Positions 8,023 through 16,296 are shown, numbered from the stretch's first letter. The stretch: 32,055 bases of DNA from Ruminococcus sp. (GCA_023663085.1 JAMPIB010000044.1:1-32055), one strand, 5' to 3'. The notes: generated by a model from the letters alone, not told the origin. Translations and numbers: made by a program.

Positions 8023-8790
8023 TTACCATTCCATGGCCGTCAGCCACGCGCTCACCTGTTTCTCCCGGTTTTTGGCTTCTTCGCTGCGATACGGCGTCAT
8101 GGGCATCTCGGCGGTCACTTTGCCATCTTCTATATAAAGAAGCCTCGTCGCGCGGATGGCCGCCTTGATATCATGTGTGACCATCAGGATATTCTGGCCG
8201 TTTTCGTTGATACGAGTCAGAATGTCCAGTACTTCCTGCGTATTTTTCTTATTTAAGGCCCCGGTCGGCTCGTCTGCAAAGAGCATCCCCGGTTCATTCA
8301 TCATTGCTCTGGCAATGGCGGCACGCTGCGCCTCGCCGCCGGATACCTGCGAAGGAAGACGATTTGCCGCCTCTCCTACATTCATTTTTTCCAATAACAT
8401 CTTCGCGCGCTCCCGCACTTCTTTTTCACTTTTCTGTCTATCCAGATAGCCTGTCACGGCAACATTTTCAAACAGGGTCAGATTGCTGACCAGATGCGCC
8501 TGCTGGAAAACAAAGCCAAATTCCTTACTGCGCAGAAGAGCCATTTTCTTTTCTTTTAAACTGCTGATTGCCGACTCTTTATAGCGCACTTCACCCTTCG
8601 TCGGCTTATCCATGCCGCTTAACGCATAGAGCAGCGTAGATTTACCCGCTCCCGAAGAACCCATGATGACCGTGAAATCTCCATCATAAATCTCCAGATT
8701 CACCATATCCAGCACATGGTTCTGGCCGCCGTTATTGGCAAAACTCTTGCATAAATCGGTGGCTGTCATAATTGTTGTTTTCTTATTCAT
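8023..8790 (-). CDS. ABC transporter ATP-binding protein (MacB/LolD-like)
   Basis: All ATPase motifs are present: Walker A GSSGAGKSTLL, Q-loop FVFQQAHL, signature VSGGEAQR, Walker B MLFADEPTGAL and the H-loop His in MVTHD. The protein is of the class that pairs with FtsX-type permeases, and the permease gene follows directly in the operon. An open frame allows a start at 8802, but AGAAAGG lies only one base before that ATG. The in-frame ATG at 8790 (MNKKTT) has a spacing of 13. I give 8790, without certainty. The C-terminal tail (about 25 residues after the IEDGKV strand) is short and hydrophilic. Confidence 0.92.
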   Translation of the reverse strand: MNKKTTIMTATDLCKSFANNGGQNHVLDMVNLEIYDGDFTVIMGSSGAGKSTLLYALSGMDKPTKGEVRYKESAISSLKEKKMALLRSKEFGFVFQQAHLVSNLTLFENVAVTGYLDRQKSEKEVRERAKMLLEKMNVGEAANRLPSQVSGGEAQRAAIARAMMNEPGMLFADEPTGALNKKNTQEVLDILTRINENGQNILMVTHDIKAAIRATRLLYIEDGKVTAEMPMTPYRSEEAKNREKQVSAWLTAMEW

Positions 8791-8841
8791 TCCAATAACC
8801 ATACCTTTCTGAAAACGACGGATATCTTCCGTCCTGTAGAT

Positions 8842-8870
8842 ATCATAACAGAATAATTATTAAGAAGTCT
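8842..8870 (-). promoter_or_regulatory. extended -10 promoter of the ABC transporter operon
   Basis: On the minus strand TGTTATGAT gives an extended -10 (TATGAT at 8842-8847). The matching -35 position (8865-8870, AGACTT) is poor, as is usual for extended -10 promoters. GATATC occurs twice just downstream, near 8822 and 8839, and may be part of an operator. Confidence 0.5.
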
Positions 8871-8937
8871 TTAAGAAATAATACTTTTATACCTCTTAAA
8901 ATCAACGAGGCGCGTGATTATGCTACATGCAAAACTT

Positions 8938-8966
8938 TTGGCATTCAAAGTCGGAAATATTATAAA
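8938..8966 (+). promoter_or_regulatory. possible upstream promoter of the DUF4143 ATPase
   Basis: TTGGCA (8938-8943), a 17-base spacer and TATAAA (8961-8966). It lies about 60 bases above the second candidate promoter. Either or both could be used. Confidence 0.4.
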
Positions 8967-8999
8967 AAAGTAAGTTTCTAACATCTAAGTCAAAAACTA

Positions 9000-9027
9000 T
9001 TGTAATTATTATAGATTCGGATATAAT
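9000..9027 (+). promoter_or_regulatory. promoter of the DUF4143 ATPase
   Basis: TTGTAA (9000-9005), 16-base spacer and a perfect TATAAT (9022-9027), 36 bases before the start codon. The ribosome binding site AGGAGG is at 9052-9057. Confidence 0.6.
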
Positions 9028-9063
9028 AAAAGTAGAAATACTTACAACAGCAGGAGGTGTGCC

Positions 9064-10287
9064 ATGCCAAAGCTTATCAATCGCCCTGAATATTTACAGC
9101 AGCTTATTCAGAACAAAGATGTTGATCTGGTAAAAATTGTGACTGGCATCCGCAGATGCGGAAAGTCATCACTTCTTGATTTGTTTCATCAATATTTAAC
9201 AGAAAATAAGGTGCCGGAGACTAATATTATTCATATGAATTTAGAGTCGCTGCAATATCGAAATCTGACGGATTATCTGGATTTTTACGATTATATCAGC
9301 GCACATATTCCTGCAGAAGGAAAAACTTATTTAATTTTTGATGAGCTGCAGATGGTAGAAAAATGGGAAAAGGCAATAGAATCTTTTCGGATTGACTTTA
9401 ATGTAGATATCTATATCACAGGTTCCAACGCGTATTTACTGTCTACGGAATTTTCTACTTTACTTTCCGGCAGGTATGTGGAAATTCGTATGCTGCCATT
9501 ATCATTTAAGGAATTTTTGACTTTTTATGAATTTGAAACGGCAATCACGATGGAAGAAAAATTCCAGAAATATCTCCAGTTTGGCGGTATGCCGATTCTC
9601 AGGGAGTATCGATTTCATGAGGCAAGGAGCAATCAGGCGTTGGAGGGTATTTATTCCACGGTTGTTTTGCGGGATGTTTTACAACGGAACCATCAGGCGG
9701 ACCAGAATACTTTGCAAAAAATTGTGCTGTTTCTTTGTTCCAATATTGGCAGCATCACTTCACCCAATAATATCGGAAATGTGCTTTCTGATGAGGGAGA
9801 TATTCAAAATAAAAAGAATATTGCCGGAAAAACAGTCGATAAGTATATTTCCATGTTACACAACGCTTTTATTTTTTATCCGGTAGGGCGCTATGATGTA
9901 AAAGGAAAACAATTACTGAAAACACTGGGTAAAAATTATATTATAGATATGGGTTTCCGCAATATGCTTCTTGGCTATCGTGACGCCGACCGGGGACATA
10001 TCCTTGAGAACATTGTATTTTTAGAATTGATACGCAGGGATTATCGTGTTTATATCGGTAAAGTCGGTGAAACAGAAGTAGATTTTGTAGCTGAGAAACC
10101 AAATGACAGATTGTATATTCAGGTAACGGAGAGTATGCAGTCGGCGGAAACCCGCGAGCGTGAACTTCGCCCACTCCGGATGATACCGGATAATTATGAG
10201 AAAATTGTTTTGTCCATGGACAGAAGTTACATTAATTCCTACGATGGGATTAAATCCTGGAATCTGATTGACTGGCTTCTGCGGTAA
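9064..10287 (+). CDS. AAA+-like ATPase with C-terminal DUF4143 domain
   Basis: The 407-residue protein has a P-loop GIRRCGKSS at 28-36 and a Walker B-like YLIFDELQ near 92-99. A sensor-like ITGSNAYLLS (the family's GS-S motif) and an arginine-bearing GRYVEIRMLPLSFKEF segment follow. The C-terminal DUF4143 half ends in a nuclease-like fold element (EVDFVAEK, then YIQVTES) that resembles the D-ExK core of PD-(D/E)XK proteins. The family is abundant in gut anaerobes and archaea, often alone and in many paralogues; its function is not established. This copy has its own promoter(s) and a terminator behind it, so it is monocistronic. Its codon and base use is more AT-rich than the neighbouring operons, which fits an accessory gene. 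Confidence 0.88.
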   Translation: MPKLINRPEYLQQLIQNKDVDLVKIVTGIRRCGKSSLLDLFHQYLTENKVPETNIIHMNLESLQYRNLTDYLDFYDYISAHIPAEGKTYLIFDELQMVEKWEKAIESFRIDFNVDIYITGSNAYLLSTEFSTLLSGRYVEIRMLPLSFKEFLTFYEFETAITMEEKFQKYLQFGGMPILREYRFHEARSNQALEGIYSTVVLRDVLQRNHQADQNTLQKIVLFLCSNIGSITSPNNIGNVLSDEGDIQNKKNIAGKTVDKYISMLHNAFIFYPVGRYDVKGKQLLKTLGKNYIIDMGFRNMLLGYRDADRGHILENIVFLELIRRDYRVYIGKVGETEVDFVAEKPNDRLYIQVTESMQSAETRERELRPLRMIPDNYEKIVLSMDRSYINSYDGIKSWNLIDWLLR

Positions 10288-10333
10288 GTGAAGTGTGAGA
10301 CAGATATTGTGAAAAGAAAAGATGTAACGATAC

Positions 10334-10366
10334 GGGAAGGGAGCAATAAGCTCCCGTCCCTATTTT
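10334..10366 (+). terminator. intrinsic terminator of the DUF4143 ATPase gene
   Basis: GGGA and GGGAGC pair with GCTCCC and TCCC around an AATAA loop, with a single A/G mismatch; TATTTT follows. The right arm touches the stop codon of the convergent anti-sigma gene, so the two units end almost on top of each other. Confidence 0.8.
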
Positions 10367-11418
10367 AATTCAACTCGTACCTTTTCATTTCCAAGTAAAA
10401 TTGCCTGTATTTCGTGTACATCTACAGCCTGTCCAAGTCCCATGAGTAAAATGTCCTTTCCGTCAGATGTATATCTGCCGCTTGACGCGGTAAAGCCGCA
10501 CTCTGTTTCTTTTCCGTTTTTATTTACGAAGCCGGATAGGAATAATTCCTGCAAAGATATGTCTTCTTTGGAAGAATAAACTTCCTGATGCAGCTTTTCC
10601 ACATCTGCTAAAGAGTAAGTGATTTTAAGGGCCAGAGGTGTCAATGTCAATTCCTCAATTGTTACCGGCACGCCCTGCATGACTACCTGTACGGGTTCCG
10701 TTATTTTGATAGTGTTGTTGCTCTGCATTTCTCCTAAAGGTAATGTCAGTTCCCATTTTCCCTCTATCAGTTCGCTGGTACAATCCGTAAAATCGGTTAG
10801 TTCGTCCTTTGGTTTGCCAAAAACATCGTAGGAATAATTTTCTAAAAGAATAGTAATGTTTTCTTCCTGCCATTCTTCACCTATGTTTTTCAGAGCATAA
10901 ACTTCATAATAACCCTGTGTTGACGGCTCCGCTATCGGCATGTCTATAAAACTCATACCGACATTGCAGAATGCGTCCGGATTTTTAGTGATAATTTCTG
11001 GAACGGGATTGCCAAAATATCCGCTGCCGTCAATAATTTCACTTTCTGCCGTTACTAAGAGCAGAGCGTAAAAAACATTTTCATCATTCATAGTTTGTAC
11101 AGCGGTAACAGTAATCCCATTATCGGTGACAGAGATTTCCTGCTCTTTTGCAACACCTTCCATAGTCAGCGTATTTTATACTTCCTTAACTGGTTCGCCA
11201 AAAGTTTTCGCCGCTTTGGGATTCCAGTCAAAAAGTTCTGCGGCAGCAACTGTCAAGCCAAATGTTGCCGTTAATGCAGCTGCCAGAATTAACCATTTGG
11301 TTTTTCTTATATGTTTCACTTTTCTATTTTCATCTAAATTTTCAAGTGTTTCTAAGATTGTTTGGTGCACGCATGCCGGTACTTGGGGAAATTCCCGTTC
11401 AAACTTCCATTCTTTCAT
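10360..11418 (-). pseudogene. DUF4179-type anti-sigma factor gene interrupted by an in-frame TAA
   Basis: The first part encodes about 80 residues: a cytoplasmic N-terminus (MKEWKFEREFPQVPACV), one membrane helix (LILAAALTATFGLTVAAAELF) and the start of the outer domain (DWNPKAAKTFGEPVKEV). A TAA stop at 11176-11178 follows. The same reading frame then continues without a shift for 271 more codons (N-T-L-T-M-E-G-V...), carrying the beta-rich outer domain typical of DUF4179 proteins next to sigma factors. One base change would restore a protein of about 352 residues. The start at 11418 is chosen because AAAGGAG lies nine bases upstream; an ATG at 11424 is too close. It overlaps the end of the sigma gene, as expected for a coupled anti-sigma. 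Effect: the fragment keeps the sigma-facing part and the membrane anchor but loses the sensor domain, unless the stop is read through, re-initiation at 11163 makes a separate piece, or the base is a sequencing error. Confidence 0.8.
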
Positions 11419-11890
11419 AACCATCCACTCCTTTCAACTGCGCTTTTAACTGGTTTCTTGCCCGGAAAAGCTGTGTTTTCACCGCACCTTCGGAGAGGGA
11501 AGGCATTTTGGCAATTTCCGCAGTTGTATATCCCTCTACATAATGCAGAACAAAGGGAATCCGGTACTTTTCTTTCATTTTGGTAATTTCCTCAAAAACC
11601 GGAGAGTACGCTTCCTCTTCCGCAGTTTGTTCATCGCTCATGTATTCTTCATAGGAAACCAGCCGTTTGTTAGTCCGTAAAATGGCATACGACTCATTGA
11701 TGACAATACGTGTCACCCACGTTTTAAAATAATCCTCGTTTTTTAAAGTATGTAATTTCCCATATGCTTTCAAAATGGCATTTTGTATGGCGTCCGCACA
11801 GTCCTCGTCATTTCTTAAAAGAGATTTTGCAACGCGGTACAGGCTTCTTTCCATTGCCAGTATCTTGGCGCTGAATTGTTCTTTTGTCAT
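11399..11890 (-). CDS. ECF-type RNA polymerase sigma factor (SigV-like)
   Basis: The 163-residue protein has sigma region 2 (LLRNDEDCADAIQNAILKAY, then FKTWVTRIVINESYAILR) and region 4 with a helix-turn-helix (YVEGYTTAEIAKMPSLSEGAVKTQLFRARNQL). Length and layout fit group IV (extracytoplasmic function) sigma factors. The ATG is preceded by GGGGG at five bases. The gene is followed, with an overlap, by its membrane anti-sigma gene, the standard pair in which the anti-sigma holds the sigma until an envelope signal arrives. The partner is broken here (see 10360-11418), so control of this sigma may be altered. Its targets cannot be read from the window; promoters of this type often include its own. 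Confidence 0.9.
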   Translation of the reverse strand: MTKEQFSAKILAMERSLYRVAKSLLRNDEDCADAIQNAILKAYGKLHTLKNEDYFKTWVTRIVINESYAILRTNKRLVSYEEYMSDEQTAEEEAYSPVFEEITKMKEKYRIPFVLHYVEGYTTAEIAKMPSLSEGAVKTQLFRARNQLKAQLKGVDGYERMEV

Positions 11891-11913
11891 TATGTCCCCC
11901 GTTCTATGCTTCT

Positions 11914-11967
11914 ATTATAAAGCACATGTAAACCCGCGGTCTGTTTTCATATGAATTTGTTTACATG
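11914..11967 (-). promoter_or_regulatory. promoter region of the sigma gene with inverted repeat
   Basis: A TATAAT on the minus strand (11914-11919) lies 24 bases before the sigma start codon. Just upstream, CATGTAAAC (11925-11933) and GTTTACATG (11959-11967) are exact inverted repeats 25 bases apart. A second small palindrome, TTCATATGAA (11946-11955), lies between them. No good -35 TTGACA box is visible. The repeat is a candidate binding site or the sigma factor's own promoter context. Confidence 0.5.
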
Positions 11968-12083
11968 AATTAGATGTTTTCTTAGCCTGAATGGTTACAA
12001 ACATAATTGAAAAAAGATAGAAATGCAGATAACTGAATTTGCCGGAGAACAAAGCGGCAGCCAAGATTCCTCCTGTTATACCA

Positions 12084-12128
12084 AATAAAAAAGTGTAAAG
12101 TCCCTGATAATTTAACAGACTTTACACT
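12084..12128 (-). terminator. intrinsic terminator of the coiled-coil protein gene
   Basis: AGTGTAAAGTC (12092-12102) and GACTTTACACT (12118-12128) form a perfect 11-bp stem. On the minus strand the stem is followed by TTTTTATTT. It lies directly after the stop codon at 12133. The stretch between this terminator and the sigma promoter (about 115 bases) shows nothing else recognisable. Confidence 0.85.
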
Positions 12129-12132
12129 CTGG

Positions 12133-12351
12133 TTATGATACTTTCTTTTCTAATTCCGTCATTCTTTTTTCTAATTGATTATATAGTGCGTATAAATCAA
12201 GATAATCATTACGGGCTTTTAATAAATTGATATCTTTTTGCATAATATCCAATTTATTATTGACTTCACTGATTTTACCATATATTTTTTGTTCTACTCT
12301 GTCAAGTTCTCCAATTATGGCGTTGAGAAGTTCTTTAGTTTCATTATCCAT
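12133..12351 (-). CDS. small coiled-coil protein of unknown function
   Basis: The 72-residue product (MDNETKELLNAIIGELDRVE...) is almost entirely helical with heptad spacing of Leu/Ile, and ends in QLEKRMTELEKKVS. It has no membrane segment and no Cys. The start at 12351 is set by AGGAGG nine bases upstream; an open frame to 12393 exists but would place the ribosome binding site inside the gene. Similar short helical proteins are common as hypothetical genes in Clostridia, and no function is assigned. It is a single-gene unit with its own terminator. Confidence 0.7.
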   Translation of the reverse strand: MDNETKELLNAIIGELDRVEQKIYGKISEVNNKLDIMQKDINLLKARNDYLDLYALYNQLEKRMTELEKKVS

Positions 12352-12470
12352 ACGTTTGTGCCTCCTATTATACAATAAGTATATCATAGCCAAAGGATAA
12401 AGTCTATTTAATTATCCACTACGATTACAACTTGATTCTATCCTGACAGTCTTCTTTCGTTTCCGCATTT

Positions 12471-13097
12471 CTACCCATACACCACACTTCTCTTGTCCGG
12501 CCTTGTCTTACCTTCTTCTTGATTTCTGAAATAAATCTTGCCACTGGCCGCGTCCATGCCATCTACGATCGCCAATGACTCCAGGCGGTAGCCAAGATTC
12601 CGGATGATACGTCCGCCCGGCTGAAATCCTTTCTCTATGGCGATCCCAATGCCCGCAAGCGTCGCTCCGGCCTGTGTCACAATAGAGATCAATCCCTGCA
12701 GGGCACAGCCGTTGGCCAGAAAATCGTCAATGATCAGCACATGATCGTCGGGCCCAAGGAACTTTTGGGAAACAATGATCTGATTCCTGCACTGATAGGT
12801 AAAAGATTCCACTTCCGCTACATACATGCCGCCGTCGATATTGATACTTCTGGATTTTTTAGCAAACACTACCGGCACGTCGAAATATTCGGCCGCAATG
12901 CAGGCAATCCCGATTCCTGAGGCCTCTATTGTCAGTATTTTATTGATATAAGTCCCTTCAAAGCGCCTTTTCCACTCCGCGCCCATCTGTTTGAACAGCC
13001 TGATATCCATCTGGTGATTTAAAAAAGTATCGACTTTCAGGACAGTTCCATCTTTTATGACGCCGTCTTTCTGTATCCGTTCCTCTAAAAAGTTCAT
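12471..13097 (-). CDS. xpt: xanthine phosphoribosyltransferase
   Basis: The enzyme transfers the ribose-phosphate of PRPP to xanthine, making XMP for purine salvage. The 208-residue protein matches Xpt: start [31 protein letters not shown], and the PRPP loop [11 protein letters not shown] at 120-130. It ends in a slightly extended tail after FRNQEEG. AGGAGG lies eight bases before the ATG. It is 68 bases behind a metallo-hydrolase and is the last gene of the two-component operon. No purine riboswitch precedes it, and no xanthine permease gene follows, both of which are usual for xpt in Bacilli. Here it is presumably transcribed from the operon promoter. Confidence 0.93.
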   Translation of the reverse strand: MNFLEERIQKDGVIKDGTVLKVDTFLNHQMDIRLFKQMGAEWKRRFEGTYINKILTIEASGIGIACIAAEYFDVPVVFAKKSRSINIDGGMYVAEVESFTYQCRNQIIVSQKFLGPDDHVLIIDDFLANGCALQGLISIVTQAGATLAGIGIAIEKGFQPGGRIIRNLGYRLESLAIVDGMDAASGKIYFRNQEEGKTRPDKRSVVYG

Positions 13098-13165
13098 CGC
13101 TGATTCCTCCTGTTGTACACATATCTCTGCTTTTCTTTTGCCTGTCTTCTATAGATAACACAAAC

Positions 13166-13957
13166 CTACCCCAAAACTATCGTTTCCAGATCGTCCGGAA
13201 CATAGATATTCCCGTCAAAATTCTCTGCGGCTTCTTTCACGTAATTTTCCTTACGGTTTTCCAGATCAGAATCCTCCGTATGGTACATGACCAGATTCCC
13301 CGCATGTAGGTCACAGGCCGCCCTGCCTGCATCTAATGCCGTACCGTGCCGCTTTTCATAAGGTTTATACTTCTCCCTGTCCTGATACAGGCAGAAAGCC
13401 TCGCACAAAAGCCAGTCCGCGTTCTCCACATAAGGGCGGCATTTCTCATTATACGGCTCGTCCCCCAGACAGACTAACGACAATGTCTCCGCCAGCGCCC
13501 GGAATCCGATCTGCGGCATCTTGTGTGAATAAATATCAAATACCGTAAAACAAATATTAATAGTCGAAAATTCATCATCATTTTCTACTGCTTCAAAGTG
13601 AATCTTCTCACCAAGCGGGTCTTTTAACAAAAAGCGGCACGAACTTTCCAGAAAATCAAGTCCTTCCCGCAAACCGTACAACGTAAAATCCCCCTCGTAT
13701 TTCCCCTGCTTCATCAGCGAATTTATCTTCCGCAGTACCCAGATGGCACCCAGGATATGGTCTGTGTGCGCATGGGTGAGAAACATGGCCCGCATACTTT
13801 TCCAGTCTATACCAGCGCGTTCCATCTGCACAAGAATACCGTTTCCGCCCCCGGCGTCGATCAGGACCGCTCCTTTTTCATTTTGCAGGACGAAACAGGT
13901 ATTATAACATTTCGTTACCATAGCATGGCCCGTTCCGAGCATGGTCAGTTTCGTCAT
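13166..13957 (-). CDS. metallo-beta-lactamase-fold hydrolase (RNase Z/phosphodiesterase-like)
   Basis: The 263-residue protein has the MBL metal motif THAHTDH (H62, H64, D66, H67), followed by ILGAIWVLRKI. An Asp in VLIDAGGG and a late His in YHTEDSD complete the di-metal site. The THAHTDHILG form and the GTGHAMVTKCYNTCF opening resemble RNase Z, arylsulfatase and cyclic phosphodiesterase relatives. At 263 residues it lacks the flexible arm of true RNase Z, so tRNA processing is not claimed. Its start overlaps the end of the kinase gene by four bases (ATGA). The substrate is unknown. Confidence 0.85.
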   Translation of the reverse strand: MTKLTMLGTGHAMVTKCYNTCFVLQNEKGAVLIDAGGGNGILVQMERAGIDWKSMRAMFLTHAHTDHILGAIWVLRKINSLMKQGKYEGDFTLYGLREGLDFLESSCRFLLKDPLGEKIHFEAVENDDEFSTINICFTVFDIYSHKMPQIGFRALAETLSLVCLGDEPYNEKCRPYVENADWLLCEAFCLYQDREKYKPYEKRHGTALDAGRAACDLHAGNLVMYHTEDSDLENRKENYVKEAAENFDGNIYVPDDLETIVLG

Positions 13958-15132
13958 ACCGATACTCCTTCCTTTCTCTCAACCGTCCCTGACGGCAGCC
14001 ACAGGCAGACTTCCAGTCCGTCCGCATGGTTTTCCAGCATCATGCCGCCGTGCATCCTTTCCATGATATAATCCACGATATACAGACCAAGTCCCGAACC
14101 CGGCCTGTCTCCCACATTTTTTCCCCGGTAAAATTTATTTTGTACAAAAGGCATATCTTCGGGGCATATGCCTTCGCCGTGATCCCGTATATGGATCTCA
14201 TATCGCTCTTTGTCCGGAACCGTCCAGATATCGACCACACTTCCAGACGCATATTTTTCCGCGTTTTCCAGTATATTAAAAAGTGCCTGCGACAGTCTTT
14301 TTTCATCCGCGATAAGTTCAGCCTCCGCAAGCGGTTCCTGCAATGATACGAAAGAGTGCGCAAAATCCTGTACCGTTTCCCGCAAAAGATGGCCTATATT
14401 TACTCTCTGTTCCTTCATTTCCAGCCGTTCCAGCTCTGAAAGGGAATGCAGGACCAGATCGTTCACCAGACGGGATACTTCATCGCATTTTTTCATCATA
14501 ACGCGCAGATAGCGTTCCCGCGTCTCATAATCCGCCGCCAGACTGGCCTCCATGCCCTCTGCATAGGCTCTGATCGAAGCAATGGGCGTCTTGATATCGT
14601 GGGAAAGCGTCGCGATGATCGTCTTATTTTCCTGTACGGCCTGCGCCTCGTTTTTCTTCGCCGTGAGGATTTCTTTGCGCATATGGTCAAATGCCCATGT
14701 AAAAGCGCCGAAGAAATTCGTTCTCTCATATGCAAGCGTTGCCTCCAGATTCCCTTTGGCGATCTGCGCGGCATACTCTTCCAGCTTATCAAACGGCCGC
14801 AGTATCTTCCTGTACAGATAAGCCGATACAAACAATAAAAAGGCGGCCGCAAAGCAGATATAATAAGTAAAAAGGCGTCGGTTTTCCCGTATCTGTTCCT
14901 CCGGACTCAACTGGTGAAGCTCCTCTTTTAGCGTTTCCAGTTCTTCATCCGCCGGGTGAACGCCTTCTTCCGGCATGGTAAGCTGCTCTATCTCATTTAC
15001 CAATACTAACGCGTTCCCGGTCTGCGTCCGGCTCTTTTGTATTTCCTTTTCCCAGAAAAGCATACCGCCTGCAGCCAAAGCCGCAAATACCGCCAGAAAA
15101 GCCATTATGATCGCCGCAAACTGTTTTTTCAT
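13954..15132 (-). CDS. membrane sensor histidine kinase
   Basis: The 392-residue protein has a first membrane helix (about 5-27), a short outer region (28-85, acidic and helical) and a second helix (about 88-107). A HAMP-like linker and the dimerisation helix with the phospho-accepting His (LSHDIKTPIA, H178) follow. The ATPase domain contains ALFNILENAEKYA (N box), IRDHGEGIC (G1) and GSGLGLYIVDYI (G2). The small outer region suggests sensing of a membrane or envelope signal, or help from another protein. It starts directly after the stop of the response regulator gene, so the two are one system. Confidence 0.93.
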   Translation of the reverse strand: MKKQFAAIIMAFLAVFAALAAGGMLFWEKEIQKSRTQTGNALVLVNEIEQLTMPEEGVHPADEELETLKEELHQLSPEEQIRENRRLFTYYICFAAAFLLFVSAYLYRKILRPFDKLEEYAAQIAKGNLEATLAYERTNFFGAFTWAFDHMRKEILTAKKNEAQAVQENKTIIATLSHDIKTPIASIRAYAEGMEASLAADYETRERYLRVMMKKCDEVSRLVNDLVLHSLSELERLEMKEQRVNIGHLLRETVQDFAHSFVSLQEPLAEAELIADEKRLSQALFNILENAEKYASGSVVDIWTVPDKERYEIHIRDHGEGICPEDMPFVQNKFYRGKNVGDRPGSGLGLYIVDYIMERMHGGMMLENHADGLEVCLWLPSGTVERKEGVSV

Positions 15133-15816
15133 CTATGTTTCTCCAAACTGATAACCGATTCCCCAGACAGTCTTTATCAACTGCGGGACCGCCGGGTCTT
15201 TTTCCAGTTTCTCCCGCAGCCATCTGATATGTACCGCTACGGTCGCGATCTCGGCCTCTGAGAAAACGCCCCATACTTCATGGAGCAGTTCTTCTTTTTT
15301 CAAGACCTGATGCGGATGCGCGCACAGATAGGCCAGAAGGTCAAATTCCCGCAGCGCCAGCCGTATCTCCTCCCCGTCCCGCCATACCGTCCGCGTTCCG
15401 GTGTCTACTTTGATATTGCCAAATTCATAGACCGGGGCTTCGTCCTGCTGCCCGTAGGTTCTGCGAAGCAGCGCATTGACTCTGGCCAGCAGTTCCCGCA
15501 GAGAATACGGTTTGGCCAGGTAATCGTCACCGCCCATCTCGAACCCTCTGATCTTATCATCTTCGTTTGTTCTCGCGCTGGCAAAAATGACCGGTACTTT
15601 TGAAATCCGCCGCAGTTCTTTACAGAGTTCAAAACCGTTCCCATCCGGCAGATTGATATCCACAAGAAGCAGTTTGAACTGTTCTCTGGAAAGCAGGGCA
15701 AACGCTTCGTCGCAGCCTGCCGCGATCGTTGTTTCGTATCCGTAACCGCCAAGCATATCCGCCGTTATGGCCGCCAGATCGTTATCGTCTTCAATGATGA
15801 GGATTCTGGTTTTCAT
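15133..15816 (-). CDS. OmpR-family response regulator
   Basis: The 227-residue protein has a receiver domain (acidic pair in IIEDDND, phospho-acceptor D53 in LLVDINLPDG, Thr/Ser switch region in FASARTNE, Lys in YLAKPYS). A winged-helix DNA-binding domain follows (LALREFDLLAYLCAHPHQVL, then VAVHIRWLREKLE and KTVWGIGYQF). This is the standard OmpR/PhoB layout. Its ATG overlaps the stop of the upstream small gene by four bases, and the kinase gene follows at once. Target genes are not visible; the divergent XpaC/TelA operon and its own operon are natural candidates. Confidence 0.94.
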   Translation of the reverse strand: MKTRILIIEDDNDLAAITADMLGGYGYETTIAAGCDEAFALLSREQFKLLLVDINLPDGNGFELCKELRRISKVPVIFASARTNEDDKIRGFEMGGDDYLAKPYSLRELLARVNALLRRTYGQQDEAPVYEFGNIKVDTGTRTVWRDGEEIRLALREFDLLAYLCAHPHQVLKKEELLHEVWGVFSEAEIATVAVHIRWLREKLEKDPAVPQLIKTVWGIGYQFGET

Positions 15817-16133
15817 GAGTATTGTGTTTCCTTTTGTCTCTCTTTATCTTTATAATAGCCGATCTCTACTCTGTCATTTTTCTTTCTGATCTCCTCCAGC
15901 ATCTCTTTCACAATATCCTTCGAGGTCGCTTCGATCTTAAGCAGTTCATCATCTGCTGTTTTTATCATCAAAAAGAACATATCAAAACTGGCCACGCCGC
16001 AACAGAGCCTGCCGTTGACTTCTTCTATCCGCAGATAGGCCTGTTTTATGGATTCATAGGGTATCGTGTACCATTTGAAACCTTTTTTATATTCTATATC
16101 CTGATCGCGTAAGTGGATTTTTTTATCTTCCAT
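15813..16133 (-). CDS. small conserved-looking protein of unknown function, possibly PH-like
   Basis: The 106-residue soluble protein alternates short strands (IHLRDQDIEYKKGFKWYTIPYESI, described as IHLRDQDIEY and FKWYTIPYESIKQAYLRIEE) and ends in a charged helix (IVKEMLEEIRKKND). A tryptophan-bearing strand pair followed by YESIKQAYLR is typical of bacterial PH-like domains, but I do not recognise a named family. It is the first gene of the two-component operon, with AGGAG eight bases before its ATG, and it overlaps the regulator gene by four bases. It may be a cytoplasmic accessory factor of the system. Confidence 0.6.
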   Translation of the reverse strand: MEDKKIHLRDQDIEYKKGFKWYTIPYESIKQAYLRIEEVNGRLCCGVASFDMFFLMIKTADDELLKIEATSKDIVKEMLEEIRKKNDRVEIGYYKDKERQKETQYS

Positions 16134-16185
16134 AATGGGTACTCCTGATTCTGTCTAAAGTCAAAGCCATAAACGACTTGTATTT

Positions 16186-16214
16186 ATTATCTCATAATAA
16201 AATGGCAAAGTCTA
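16186..16214 (-). promoter_or_regulatory. promoter of the two-component operon
   Basis: On the minus strand TAGACT (16209-16214), a 17-base spacer and GATAAT (16186-16191). This is the only good candidate between the small gene and the divergent operon. Confidence 0.5.
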
Positions 16215-16267
16215 CTTAATCTCGCTTCTTTCTCACTTCTTTCCAATAGTAATTTACACAGAACCCC

Positions 16268-16296
16268 TTGCAGAGTAAAGTCTGATGTGTGATAAT
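16268..16296 (+). promoter_or_regulatory. promoter of the XpaC/TelA operon
   Basis: TTGCAG (16268-16273), 17-base spacer, then GATAAT (16291-16296) with an extended -10 TG in front (TGTGATAAT). AAAGTC occurs three times between the divergent promoters (near 16158, 16207 and 16277) and might be a regulator half-site. Confidence 0.55.

Noticed and set aside
8822-8845. GATATC repeats as a defined operator
   Set aside because: GATATC is a short palindrome and two copies can occur by chance; no longer symmetry is shared.
12367-12372. TATAAT as promoter of the coiled-coil gene
   Set aside because: It touches the AGGAGG site, so a transcript starting from it would lack the ribosome binding site.
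13098-13165. Purine riboswitch before xpt
   Set aside because: The gap is only 68 bases and shows no three-way-junction aptamer sequence.
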